A stretch of 64,000 bases of DNA. Origin: Bradysia coprophila. Taxonomy: Eukaryota; Arthropoda; Insecta; Diptera; Sciaridae. Position numbers and translations under genes: made by a program. Numbering within the stretch: the first letter of the stretch is position 1; each line of letters starts with the position of its first letter. The stretch is taken from positions 744,001-808,000 of the forward strand of contig NW_023503509.1 in assembly GCF_014529535.1 (NCBI RefSeq), written 5' to 3'. Under the pieces are notes generated by a model. It was not told the origin of the DNA, did no database searches, and was given only the letters and a program-made list of their open reading frames with translations. This document shows positions 34,043 through 44,345 of this stretch, in pieces.

Positions 34043-35334
34043 TTTCAGCCTTTATCTTGAGGAAACCGATGTAAAGCAATTTTCATGAATTCGTTTTTCA
34101 CTTGAAACGTAATGAAGCTCGTCAATTGGCTGTGCTATTTTCACCTTCCCAAAGAACTCATGTAGATCAGTCTCTTTGTACAACTTCTTTCCATTTCACG
34201 CTTTCACTTACAAAATGGCCTACTAGCGCCATATTGGATTGTTGTAAAAACTAAATGTCTCGGTTAGAATGATGCTAAGGGAGTTGCTGTGAAGAATGCT
34301 ATGTGATGTGCGTGGTCCTATGGCATCCTATTTATGTTATTATAACTATAAGGAGCTATAATGAACAATATACTACAATGTTCAGCTGTAAAATACCCAC
34401 TTTAAATTGAATAGCTGAATATAGTAGTATACGAGACCGGTATATATCGAACTTCGTACGGGACTTTAAACATTCCTTCAAGCTAATGAGAGATATATAA
34501 GGGGATGTTAAATGGAGTTTGTAATGTGGAGTAAATATCGTGCACATCTTTTCTATATTTCCAATAGAATTTTCTTTTATTGTCTGCCCCTTGCCCCTTG
34601 TCTTCTACGAAAATTGCCCGTTACCTAAAAATATTTTCGGTTCATTTTTCGTGAATTCCTTTGGTATAATCTTCGCATGAGACAGGCAATAAGCTAGAAT
34701 ACATTGGATCTTCGAGATCGACTTTATGATTACGATGATTACTCTATCACTTCATAAATTCTAACCTCATGTAATGTATTACTTTCGCGGCATCTAATGT
34801 AATCTTCTATAGTTTTTCCCTCTACTCTTTTTAATTGTTGTATGAATGAAAGGTATCACTTCTTTCAAATTATATATGCAGACCAACGTGCCATTGTTTA
34901 TTACGTAAATTTTGAATTCGGTTCCATTCCCATCCCCATAAACAATATCTTGTCAACAGTATAAAATATCCCTACACATTTCCACTCTGTGCAATGTCAA
35001 CACTTTACACAAAGTTAACATTTTTGTTATACAAAATAACAATAAGTTCGTTTGCGTTTCGGTGAAACGGAATTAAACCTTTTTAATATTAAATAAACTG
35101 CAACATTTAGAGTATGAAAAGACACACACATTTCCATTTATAATTTTCCATTTTCTTTTGTCAAACAAATTGCACGAAAAGGTAAAGCAAAGTTTATTTA
35201 ATGAATCATTCGAAACTGTTTTCCTTATGAAAGCTTTAAATATAAACCAAAAAAACAGAAATTTGTTCGCGTTCGCACGATACAATATATTGTGCAGGGT
35301 GACTATAGAAAATTTAAGCAAAACTTTTCCATTA

Positions 35335-35498
35335 CAGTCAGAGGCAGTGAAATTTCAACATGAATTTGCTTCAGCTGATCGACACAAACTGTTGATGCTT
35401 ACATGAGGGTGGTGGTGGTAAAAGAGTATAAACAGTTTTGGTTGTTTGTGTGGATCAGCTGAAGTAAATTCATGCTGAAATTTCACTGCCTCTGACTG
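35335..35498. mobile_element. PIF/Harbinger-type MITE
   Basis: CAGTCAGAGGCAGTGAAATT and its complement form ends that are nearly perfect over about 45 bp, continuing through TTCAACATGAATTTGCTTCA and GCTGATC. The 3-bp sequence TTA flanks both sides (35332-35334, 35499-35501), the duplication typical of PIF/Harbinger and Tourist-like MITEs. Confidence 0.85.
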
Positions 35499-35501
35499 TT
35501 A

Positions 35502-36506
35502 TCCAATTAATCTTTAAATTGAAAAGCAACTTCTTTTCTTCGGTGTACAACTACTTGTGCAAATCGGTTTTATTATCATTATCCCTAAGATTCTCGTCGT
35601 AATATAATTTCTTTTTCAATTCAATTTTAATACGAAATGACAACGTCATACCCTGTGTGTAACATGAACTATATGTAGACGGAGGATGCTTGGTATGTAT
35701 GGCTTTTAAAATGGTAAAGAAAATATAACAACAGCACGGTGTATGGATGCGGGTTTTTCGTTGAATAGACGTCTTAATCGACTTTAACACGTTCCCTTTC
35801 TGTTATATTATATTAAATTATTATATCTTTAATGTTGTTTTAAATTACAGGCCCTATTGTTGATTCTAGCTCTGTGTTGGTTTTATTTAACAGTTCTACA
35901 TCAAAATTATAACAAGGAGATGGGATTACCTCGTTATAAATTGACATCGCACCATATATTTATGTCGTTGTTGGCACAAAATTGACAATCTGGGGTCACA
36001 TTACGTTCGTAATAACAATTAGTCAAAGTCCAAAGAATTTATTCGGAAATTTGATTAATGTATCCAAAACAGCGCTCACGTTCATGTGGGTAGTTTCGGT
36101 ATAGTATTTCACTGGACGTTGTAATAGGATGTATTGCCCGCAGCGACACAATCGACGCTGGACACAATAGTAGATTATTGACATATGAGGAAAAATGTAG
36201 AGGATTGCCGAGATTTCCTTTCATATGTCGATGAGCTATTTTATTGCATAGGAAGAAGAAAAAGAGAGAACAGACGTAGTGGAGCGATAAATTTCACTCT
36301 CAATCTCAAATAATGTCTGTTTATAACATCGATTTAATATAGGGTAAGTAATGTCAAAGCAACTTTATGCGGAAAGATCACATGAATGTATGTGTAACGT
36401 AACTTACGTTTTGAGAAAGCGCGCGAAATAATGTCATACAAATATTTGAAAATAATGGGTTGTGATTTTCGCCATCTTTTTTTTTTAATGTGCTCAACTT
36501 TTGCTA
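35502..36506. other. Gene-free stretch before the ISL2EU element
   Basis: AT-rich DNA with no supported gene. A TTTTTTTTTT tract lies just before the transposon end. Confidence 0.5.
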
Positions 36507-36741
36507 GGCGGCGCAAGTAGTAACTCTATGACAGATTTTATTTGGTGCATAAAATTTCATGGCGTGATTCAGTTTCAAGCTCTAAATTGTTTGTTTTTCG
36601 AAACTTTTATTTTTGAAAAGTTTTTAAAAATCAAAATTAATAACGAAAAAAGTGCACAAACAAGTATTTGTGAAATTAAATCACAAAATTACTAAATCCG
36701 TGACGTAAACAGTCCAAACACAAACCAAACAGTCTACCGAA

Positions 36742-38294
36742 ATGCCTAGAAATTGTTGTGTCCCCCAATGTTCTAATGTATTCAAGAAAGGAAGTGGGCT
36801 TAAATGCCATGAATTTCCAAAAGACGTGAAAAGAAAATCGAAATGGATTAACGCCATCAAAATTGGTCGCCGGCCTTCTTCAAGAATGGTAGTTTGTGGA
36901 GAGCATTTTGACGCGAGCGACTATTTCACATCTCAGTCTAGTACGATCCGATAACTTGAAGTCATTTATGTCCATTTATTGACTGATTGATTGTTATTTA
37001 AGGAATTAGTCAGCTCTTAAAAGCAAAAGCATTTCCACATCTTAAGCTGCCGACCACTACATTGCAACGATTAAGTGCACCGAAGAAAGAAAGACGTGTA
37101 TTGAAACGCCAAGTCGTTGACCGTGTTGACCAAGTTGATGATATTCCGATGGAATATTCCGAAGTGGAAATGGAACAGGAACTGCAGATGAATGAGGAAT
37201 GCTGCCAAACAAGTGAACTGGAATTCGAAGATAAATTCTGCCAAACAACGGAACTGGAATTCGAAGATAAATTCTGCCAAACAACGGAACTGGAATTCGA
37301 AGATAAATTCTGCCAAACAACGCAATGCCGACGTGCTGACGTTGATACTCAAACACCAAAGGTAGATTCACCACACGAATTTTAATGGTTTTGTATTATT
37401 TAGTGACTTTTTTGTACAAAGATCAGCACAGAAACGCATGCCACCCAGACATTCACTCAAAGACTCATCGATTTCCAATCATTGAGCGACAACGACATTA
37501 AGTATTTGACCGGTTTGGATCGGCCACGTTTCGAAGTGGTGTTTCAAATGTTGGAAAAGTTTAATCCAATCAGCGACAACAACAAATTTTGCAGACGTGA
37601 GGCTTTGGTATTGATGCTGTTCAAAATTCGTCATAATTTGGACTACAAGATGATGGAATTCATATTCAAAGTCAACAGGCAAGATATTTCAGCCAATTTT
37701 AAAGAGGTCACAGAGAAACTTTACGATGTTTTGCGTCAAGTGAATATTTGGGATACATCATACATTAACTGTCAGTGCTACCGATGCATATTAGATTGCA
37801 CTGAAATATTTGTGGTCCGAGTCGAAGATCCCAATACCCATCAACTGACATTCTCATCTTACAAACATCGGCCAACTTTCAAAGTGTTAGTCTCTTGCGA
37901 TGAACGAGGAGCAGTCAATTTCATTTCCGATTTGTTTGTCGGATCGATTTCAGACAGAGAAATCATTATCAAAAGTGGCATTCTCGAAAAACTAAAACGC
38001 GGTGACTCTATTCTTGCGGATAGAGGGTTCGACATAAGCGATTTAGTAGAAACCAAAGGCGTCACTCTGAACATACCTCCTTTTTTGAAAGGAAGAAAGC
38101 AGTTTAGCCATTACGAGGTTATGAAAACAAGAATCATTGCGAATCGAAGAATTTTGATTGAGAACGTAAATGGTCGAGCAAAAAAAAATAAAATTTTAGT
38201 CGATCCGATGCCTGAATGCCTTTGGCCGCTTGCTAATAAAATTGTTTACATCTGTTTCAGTTTGATTAATCTCTACAATCCGCTCGCAAAGTAA
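36742..38294 (+). CDS. ISL2EU transposase (THAP zinc finger + DDE_Tnp_4)
   Basis: Exons are 36742-36940, 37003-37361 and 37422-38294, with introns of 62 and 60 bp. The total is 477 codons including the stop (476 aa) without interruption. Residues 1-80 form a THAP zinc finger that would bind the element's ends: CCVPQC (C5/C6, C10), W35, C52 and H55, closing with AFPHLKLP. Residues 133-186 are an acidic linker with three near-identical copies of ELEFEDKFCQTT and further TQT words. From about residue 210 a DDE_Tnp_4 nuclease domain follows, with D311 (LDCTE), D386 (LADRG) and E433 (LIENVNGR). All three catalytic acids are present. The stop is followed by AATAAA at 38330. It acts in the nucleus, cutting and joining the transposon. 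It converges on the YqaJ gene, with stop codons about 70 bp apart. Confidence 0.9.
37200..37361 (+). repeat. 36-bp tandem repeat coding CQT/TQT motifs
   Basis: A 36-bp unit beginning GAACTGGAATTCGAAGATAA is repeated three times almost perfectly within exon 2 of the transposase gene. It encodes ELEFEDKFCQTT in series, with CQTSE before and DTQTPK after. The reading frame is kept, so the repeat expanded within coding sequence. Confidence 0.9.
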
Positions 38295-38329
38295 ATGATC
38301 AATTTTTGTGAAGATTTGTTTAAGTTGAA

Positions 38330-38335
38330 AATAAA
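38330..38335 (+). terminator. Poly(A) signal of the transposase gene
   Basis: AATAAA lies 36 bp after the transposase stop. The opposing gene's own AATAAA (38370-38365, minus strand) overlaps its TAA stop, so the two 3' ends are packed into about 100 bp and their transcripts probably overlap. Confidence 0.55.
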
Positions 38336-38365
38336 GTCACATCTACGGTTCTGAACAAATTTTTT

Positions 38366-40653
38366 TTATTGATTTTCATTTTTCAACTTGTAATAGAATG
38401 GACAAAATACGTTTTCGTAGTAAAAGGAAATAGTTTTCAAATATTGACCCACTAGCTCCACATCATACTCTATGGGCTGAATGAAAATACCCTTGGTTGT
38501 CCAGACAACAAAGTCACATTTATATATTTTGGTTACGTACATTTGAAGTTGAACTTGTGTGTAATAAGGATGGCTCACCTTCAACGCTTCATCTACTAAG
38601 AAATGAGCATCTTGAGGTCGGTCAAATCTATTGACATATGGACATTTGATCTCGACAATAATCGACTTAGAGTTATTGATACCGTCAGGCGTAGCTGAAA
38701 GATAGTTTAGTTCACTATCAACGAAAATCCCGCAATTAGAAAATTCTTCTCCAATCACAGTAGAATACGCCTTCAATGCTGCGCTTTCATTTTTGATACC
38801 CCATGCTATGGCATCGGATCTAATCTTTTTGGGAAGAATATGTTGTTTCAGAAAACCGGTGACATACTTTCCAGTTCGGCAAGTTCGGATGACTTGGTGT
38901 GCAATCGAAGCTGTTATCCGTGTGTGTCTTACCGTTTCCCAGTACTTATTGTGGACTCTAGTTTTTTTTTCAATTATCACTCGTTCCTCATCCGAAGTTT
39001 TGTTTACTTGATTCAGCATTAACGCTTCTAGTCGAATGCGAGTATATTGGTGATCGTTGAAATATGCCGGCAGCCTACACTCTCTGTGATGAATCAACGG
39101 TGTTCGAATATTCGCTGCAGAAGTTGATTGAATTGATCGTATAATTAGTCGAGTGGATCCCGAAAAGATCTAACGAATACTATTTACATGGACGGGACGT
39201 AAACATTCCTCAAGTGTCATGCTAACGAGATCACGACACGAAAATGACTCCTCACCGACTCGTATTCACAAAGTTGACTTTGACTTCTCACAGAAACGTA
39301 TTCACACAGACCGGAACATAAAAACATTCACATTCACATAGAATTTTTCTTTATTCAGGTCGTGAACACTATAACCTTTACCTTGAATTATTGAGTTGAA
39401 AAAAAAGTTAGTTATCGCTTCAGAAGCTTCGTATTGTTTGCTCGGAACATTCATCAGCTTGTCCACCGTTATAGCTTCCAGCTGACGACCTTTCTGACGA
39501 GGCATATGCCACTGTTGTAGCTGACTCGTACACGCACCATTTTGCTTCACTCGACCTTCAAGGAAATTCATAAGTAATCCGGAATTTTAAATTTTGAAAA
39601 AACTGTTCAGTAATGTACCTGTTACAGCGAAGTACTCCACACCATATAGAACAGCACCAACGTGTTTGCAAGAAGCATTTTTTCCAGATCCCGCTGGACA
39701 TTCACAATTTGCTTTGATGACGGTCCTCTCTTTGCAATTCAAGTGAACCCGAACAGCGTAGTCAGTACTTTTTTTAGTTTCGGCGCTGCACACTGAACTT
39801 ATGAAGACATCGTTATCCTTAGCGACAAAAGAAATGTTTTTCAGGAACTCGCATAGAAAAAGTTTCCTTCCTTTGTCGTGGCCCTTCGTTGATAAACGCT
39901 CAGAAAAGTAGTAGGCTATAACAGATGGAGTTAACCACTCCAGAATTTTCGAATCCAGATTTTCTAACGGTTGAGACTTCATGTTCGTCGGAAAATTTTC
40001 TTTGTCCTCTTCGATTACGTTAATCTCGAACAACGGTCGAGTGACATTGTTCTCTTGCCAATTCTTCACCCTAAAGAAATGAATTGTTTCAAAGAACCTT
40101 TCACGTTTAACACAGTTTTACTGTTTACCTCTCTTGGAGAACAGATTTGTTGCCAGAAACTTTTGCACCCATAGCACGTAGCTGATTTTTGAGACCATCA
40201 ACTGTGGTCTTACCGGCGATATTCATCACGGACGGTTCATTTTGAATAGTCTTCAACCTGCACATAATTTAATGTCGGGAATAGCCTTCGGAGAAAAAAA
40301 TTCACACGTTTACCGCTTTCTCGTAACAGATTCGTGGACCGGGACAATCTTGACTTGATCACTGACTGGGCTTTTGACAGCACTAACCGTCGTTCCTTTA
40401 TCGGTTAAATTTGGCAATGGCAATGATCTTAGGCCATCGATTGTGGTAGTTTCACCGGCAACGGTGATCACGGACGGTGTAGTAGCATTTTTCTGTTGAG
40501 CATTGTTTAACCTGCACACACTTTCATGTTCATCAAAGCTTTATGTAAATAATTCACAAAATACCGTTCTAGTAATACCGATTTGGTACCTGACACTTTC
40601 TCACCCAGGTCTTTCAATTGTTTTTTCAATTGCGCGACTGTTATTTTTTCCAT
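38366..40653 (-). CDS. ISL2EU accessory protein: SAP repeats, SWIM finger, YqaJ nuclease
   Basis: Six exons on the minus strand: 40653-40565, 40511-40314, 40257-40129, 40070-39619, 39555-39382 and 39114-38366. Splice phases agree throughout, giving 597 codons including the stop (596 aa). Residues 1-30 are a SAP-like helix pair (TVAQLKKQLKDLGEKVSGTK). Exons 2 and 3 carry related SAP-like modules (TTVDGLKNQLRAMGAKVSGN). A SWIM zinc finger follows at about 261-275 (C261-x-C263, C273-x-H275). A YqaJ-type exonuclease domain spans about 365-590 with E457 (IKNESA), D491 (ATPDG), E502/K504 (VEIKCP) and Q534. YqaJ-family proteins are phage and eukaryotic-transposon nucleases of the PD-(D/E)XK class. 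The accessory role in ISL2EU transposition is inferred, not established. All expected catalytic residues are present. Confidence 0.88.
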
Positions 40654-40744
40654 TTTAAATTCAAATTAAATTAAAACAACCACGAAACTAAACAAACACC
40701 ATACTGGAAGCACTTTTTATCATAGAGTTACTACTAGCGCCGCC

Positions 40745-41899
40745 GCTGTCAACGGAAAGTACGTGTAGTTCCATCACGACCCATTGAAACTCTACATTTC
40801 TCAATTTCCTTTCTCTCTTCGTTTTGTGTTGTGATTCGTATTTTTTGCACTTGTATGTGTGTTATATTTCCGAAATTTCGTTGTTCGTGTCTACAGTATC
40901 TACAGTATATTAAATATATCGATGGTTTATAATGCTCAGTTTCCTCTAACCAAAAAAGTACGGAGTACTTTTTGTTGAGTGGAATGGACACTTAAGTGCT
41001 AGGACTGGACAATAATAATTTGGGGAAGCATCGTGCGTATGCAATAAAGGACTTTTGAAGATTGGAATAATAGCACTGCGTTGTGGCGTTTAATTCAAAA
41101 TAACCAAATAACCAAATCGAGGGATGGCAAAAAATCGGTCGACTTTTCGATTTCAGAAATTCCGTTTCAGAAGTGAAAATGCAAATAAAACATTAGGAAA
41201 TTACATTGAAGCGGTGTCACGGTCAGGAAAGTATATTTGCCAACGTGACAATCCTAAATATTCAATTTACTTTCCACTTGAAATTCCAATATTTCCACAA
41301 AGTTTCACTCGAAAATCCAATATTTCAATTTAATTCCAAAAATTCCAGTTCTTATTTCCAAAAATTCCACAGTAACCCCCTCGCACCAAATTGACAGTTA
41401 AAAAAATCTGTTTTTGTGCTTGATATTTCAAAGTGTTTCCTTTACTGCGAGTGATCGAAACGTTACACGCACAATTTTGCTTGTCCCTGAATCACCAGAT
41501 AAAACGAATCTCTTTGATGTGAGGTGTCGTCATATTCAGAAATTTAAATTGAGTTTCACGTTTTATCCTCGGCCTCAGAGATGGCCATAATCATTCAATA
41601 AGATCAGTGAATCACTTTTGGATAAAGGGTCAGACTGTGTGAGTGCAAACAGAAATTTTCAAAGTTATTGAGACAATTCCATTTATTTCTGGAAAAATTT
41701 ATATTTTTGTGCAGGATATCAGAAGTCCAAGTCACTAAAATTTATACCGAACAAGTAGGAAGCGGTCTTATCTATTCACCAGAGTACGTCAATAAGAATG
41801 TTTTTGAACATTCGATTTTATCGCACAGTCGGAGAACATTAATTTCCACATTTTCCCTTAGTTCGTCTGATATGCACGACTTATGCAAGTCCAACACTT
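40745..41899. other. Gene-free stretch
   Basis: Repeated AATTCCA / TTTCCA words near 41270-41370 give a low-complexity patch. No gene is supported between the ISL2EU element and the F-box/LRR locus. Confidence 0.5.
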
Positions 41900-43282
41900 T
41901 CAAGCTTGAACACTTCGCTCGAATAATTTCGAAAATAAGTTGTGCGTACTCTCTATGGTTAATTCGACTAACTGGGAATGGAGCTTAATGAATCCATTCC
42001 AATTGATTTTGTCATACAAGTTCCGAATGTGTAGCGTTTTGAGATTGGGTAATCTCACACCACCGATGAGATGTTCGTAAATTGAGCCAATAGTAAGCGA
42101 TTCGAGTTTGCTTAAATTGTGTGCAACTACTTTCAAAACGGATTGGTCCACATAACCGGTATTGGGTAGTAATACATTGCGAATGTTAGGAAGTTTTTTG
42201 AGAAACTTGTCAACGAATTGACTTTCATTCAGCTCACTATCCAGTAATTTTATCGTTCGAATACTGGCATTCTCTTGCAATCGTTCGTAAAAGTCGTTGT
42301 CCTGTGGTAAGTCATCAACCATCACACTTAATTTGTTTAATTTGGTCATGCTGGCAAATACGCACTCATACACCGAACTCGGAATATGCCATCCCATTTC
42401 TATTTCTCTTAAATTTTGCGCTTGTGATCTAACAAATATCGATAAGTAGTCCGACGATATTTCATCATAATTGTGTGTAATCCTCAATTCCGTCAACCGG
42501 AACGGAATCGGAACGTTCAATCTTCCCACTTCATCCAGTATCCATGTTGACACAGCGGTTAACGACGTCAACATCTCCTGCGATGAAAGGAATTCTATCA
42601 TTGAGCCGTAATGTTCGGAACGTATTTCTTCCCGTATTATCAGAGTGTTGAGTTTTGCTTTTCGAAAGCATTTGATGATCCGTTGATCCCAGCAAAATAT
42701 CTCCAAGTTTTTCAATTTTTTCACGGCTGGTAAAACGTGATCCAGTCGTACATCATCATCACTTGAGGCGATCGAGCTTCTCGTCTCTATAACAACGTTC
42801 GTCAAATTCGGAGTGAGATTTAAAAGTTCGGGAAATGCAACGAGACTGTCTGTGCGACCACCGTAACAACGCAGCTGGACGACATTGAACCCGTGCCTGT
42901 GGAATATTTCACGAATTTGTGTATCCTCCGTCAAATGACCTCGGATAATTCTAATTGTTCCAAATCTCCGATTTGTCGTCAGAATAAAATTCATCTTTTG
43001 CTCTACACGGCAAGGATTTTTGCTCCAAAATTGACCATAATCATCCTACTCCAGCTTCAGTGACCATCGACATCCGGATTCGATCAAATTGTTCCACCTG
43101 GAGAAAAAGACAGAAACCAAAAGATGATCAAGCCGTTGTCTAAGAAGAAAGCAATTCCGTGGATGATTGCACACTCACAATTTGCATGTCAATGTCGCGT
43201 CTTTCAAATCTCCTGCATCCAGATATCGGAAAATTTGTGTTAGAATTTCGCCAGGCAGATCGTTGATATTTAATTCGCTCAT
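41900..43282 (-). pseudogene. F-box/leucine-rich-repeat gene with an in-frame TAG
   Basis: Exon 1 (43282-43179) and exon 2 (43097-41900) are joined by an 81-bp intron with GTGAGT donor and TTTCTCCAG acceptor, giving 434 codons. Residues 4-50 are an F-box (INDLPGEILTQIFRYLDAGD ... LTCKLWNNLIESG.RW), the SKP1-binding part of SCF ubiquitin ligases. From about residue 85 to the end is a series of leucine-rich repeats (such as LNTLIIR, LTELRITHN, LESLTIGS, LKTLHIRNL), which bind substrates. Codon 52 (43048-43046) is TAG, in the same frame as both domains, directly before DDYGQFWSKNP. Nothing else is broken in the remaining 380 codons. It could be a very recent pseudogene, a segregating null allele, a sequencing error or a readthrough stop. 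Translation from Met-70 would give an LRR protein without its F-box. Confidence 0.75.
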
Positions 43283-43389
43283 TTTCAGTGCAGACTAGCT
43301 TTGGATATAAAACTTATATCAAACGGCAAAGTACAATACTCGTATCAGTTTTGTCTCATTGGTAGAACTGCTTTCAGAACTGCCATCCA

Positions 43390-43618
43390 GGCGTTTAGTG
43401 GTATGGGTGGTATGATAGAAAGCGCTGCAAAAAAAGCGGTCAAATCCGACATTTCAAATTTTTGTATGGGAATTAACATTCAAACGTTGAAATCTCTGTT
43501 GTTTTTGAAGAATAAGAGCCAGATTTTGCATCATAATGGTTTGCATCTTTTATGGAGTTTTATCGATTGGCTTACTCATTTGTGTGAAATGTTGAGTAAA
43601 AGTTTGTTTCTAAATACG
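43390..43618 (+). repeat. Dispersed repeat family L, copy 1
   Basis: From GGCGTTTAGTGGTATGG through GGAGTTTTATCGATTGGC and GAAATGTTGAGTAAAA, this matches 46951-47162 on the same strand. It gives a 109-aa open frame here, but the second copy is frameshifted, so coding is not supported. Confidence 0.75.
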
Positions 43619-43644
43619 GTTGACTACTAAGAATAGACCTATTA

Positions 43645-43765
43645 TAGCACTGGTCTTAGCATTAACACCAAATCAAAATCCATCAAATCTGGATTCTTTA
43701 GTGATAAGAGCCACCGCTTAATTGTATGTTTTGACTCATATACAACAAAAACCATAGAGGTAGAC
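43645..43765. mobile_element. MITE family C, partial copy
   Basis: AGCACTGGTCTTAGCATTAA at the left, TTTAGTGATAAGAGCCACCG and TTTTGACTCATATACAAC inside match family C. The right half is missing. Confidence 0.6.
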
Positions 43766-43970
43766 TACCTAGAGGAATAAGGAAGGGACGAATCGATTTT
43801 TTTCCGAGCTTTTTTGTCAAATATTAGTAGAAATACGAAAAGTAAGAAACTCGTACATCGGGCATTTCAAAAATATTGGCAAATTGAAAAGATTTTACAA
43901 AGAGAAAATCTATGAAAATAGCACTTCCCACTTAATTTCACAGTCAAATCACATCCACCTTGAACTTAGT

Positions 43971-44345
43971 CACAGCACTGCTACTCAAGGCTGTATACTT
44001 TGGGGAGGTCACGCAGATCGCCATTTTATTAGATACGCGGGAACACACCTTTTCCATACAAACAAATTCTCCAAAATTAAATTTGGTGAATTTTTTGTAT
44101 GAAACGTGGTGTGTAACCCGCGTATCTGCATCTGCGTATACAGCCTTGCTGCTAATTAGCATGAACACTGAATTGACAAGCGTCAAATTTGAAGGCTTTA
44201 GTGATACGAGCTACCGCTTACGATTGTTTGTTTTAACTCATACAACGAAAACAAGTCATCTATCTGTATAACAGAAACGCAGTGCCTACTGTGATTTCAT
44301 CAGCCTCCGAATATTTTCTATGTTCGTGCTAGTAGCAGTGCTGTG
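43971..44345. mobile_element. MITE family C, copy split by MITE B
   Basis: CACAGCACTGCTACT at the left mirrors AGTAGCAGTGCTGTG at the right. The left end is interrupted 15 bp in by MITE B (43986-44148). The rest continues with AGCATGAACACTGAATTGAC as in intact copies. Interior words GCGTCAAATTTGAAGGC and AACGAAAACAAGTCATCT are shared with the copy at 63589. Confidence 0.75.
43986..44148. mobile_element. hAT-like MITE family B, copy 1
   Basis: CAAGGCTGTATACTTTGGGG mirrors GCGTATACAGCCTTG. Inner words GTCACGCAGATCGCCATTTT and CAAATTCACCAAAAT-type arms are shared with copy 2. Flanking 8-mers CTGCTACT and CTGCTAAT match at 7 of 8 bases, consistent with an aged 8-bp target duplication. Confidence 0.78.

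Larger units (their letters stand above)
32185..35334. other. Gene-free stretch with hairpins and family C
   Basis: A cluster of AATCTCGCACAC words in both orientations lies at 32515-32642. A short GTC run lies near 33023-33038. A family C copy lies at about 33829-34042. A TATAAAATA motif near 34959 is followed by short open frames, but no supported gene. Confidence 0.5.
36507..40744 (+). mobile_element. Apparently intact ISL2EU-type DNA transposon
   Basis: The left end GGCGGCGCAAGTAGTAACTC and right end are inverted repeats of 25 bp (36507-36531 and 40720-40744) with a single mismatch. The 4,238-bp element encodes two convergent spliced genes: a THAP-DDE transposase (plus strand) and a SAP/SWIM/YqaJ nuclease-like protein (minus strand). 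This two-gene content is the known signature of the ISL2EU group of eukaryotic DNA transposons. All exons join in frame with no stop codons, so the element looks recently active. A target-site duplication is not obvious: the bases just outside are TA on the left and GC on the right. The exact outer boundary may therefore be off by a few bases. Confidence 0.9.

Noticed and set aside
37057..37374. Minus-strand frames with repeated RCLAEFIFEFQF-type words
   Set aside because: They are the antisense of the repeated linker in the transposase exon 2, which is supported by splicing and domain order on the plus strand.
43301..43630. 109-codon frame next to the F-box gene
   Set aside because: It lies in dispersed repeat L. 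The second copy at 46951-47162 is frameshifted and full of indels, so there is no evidence of selection for coding.
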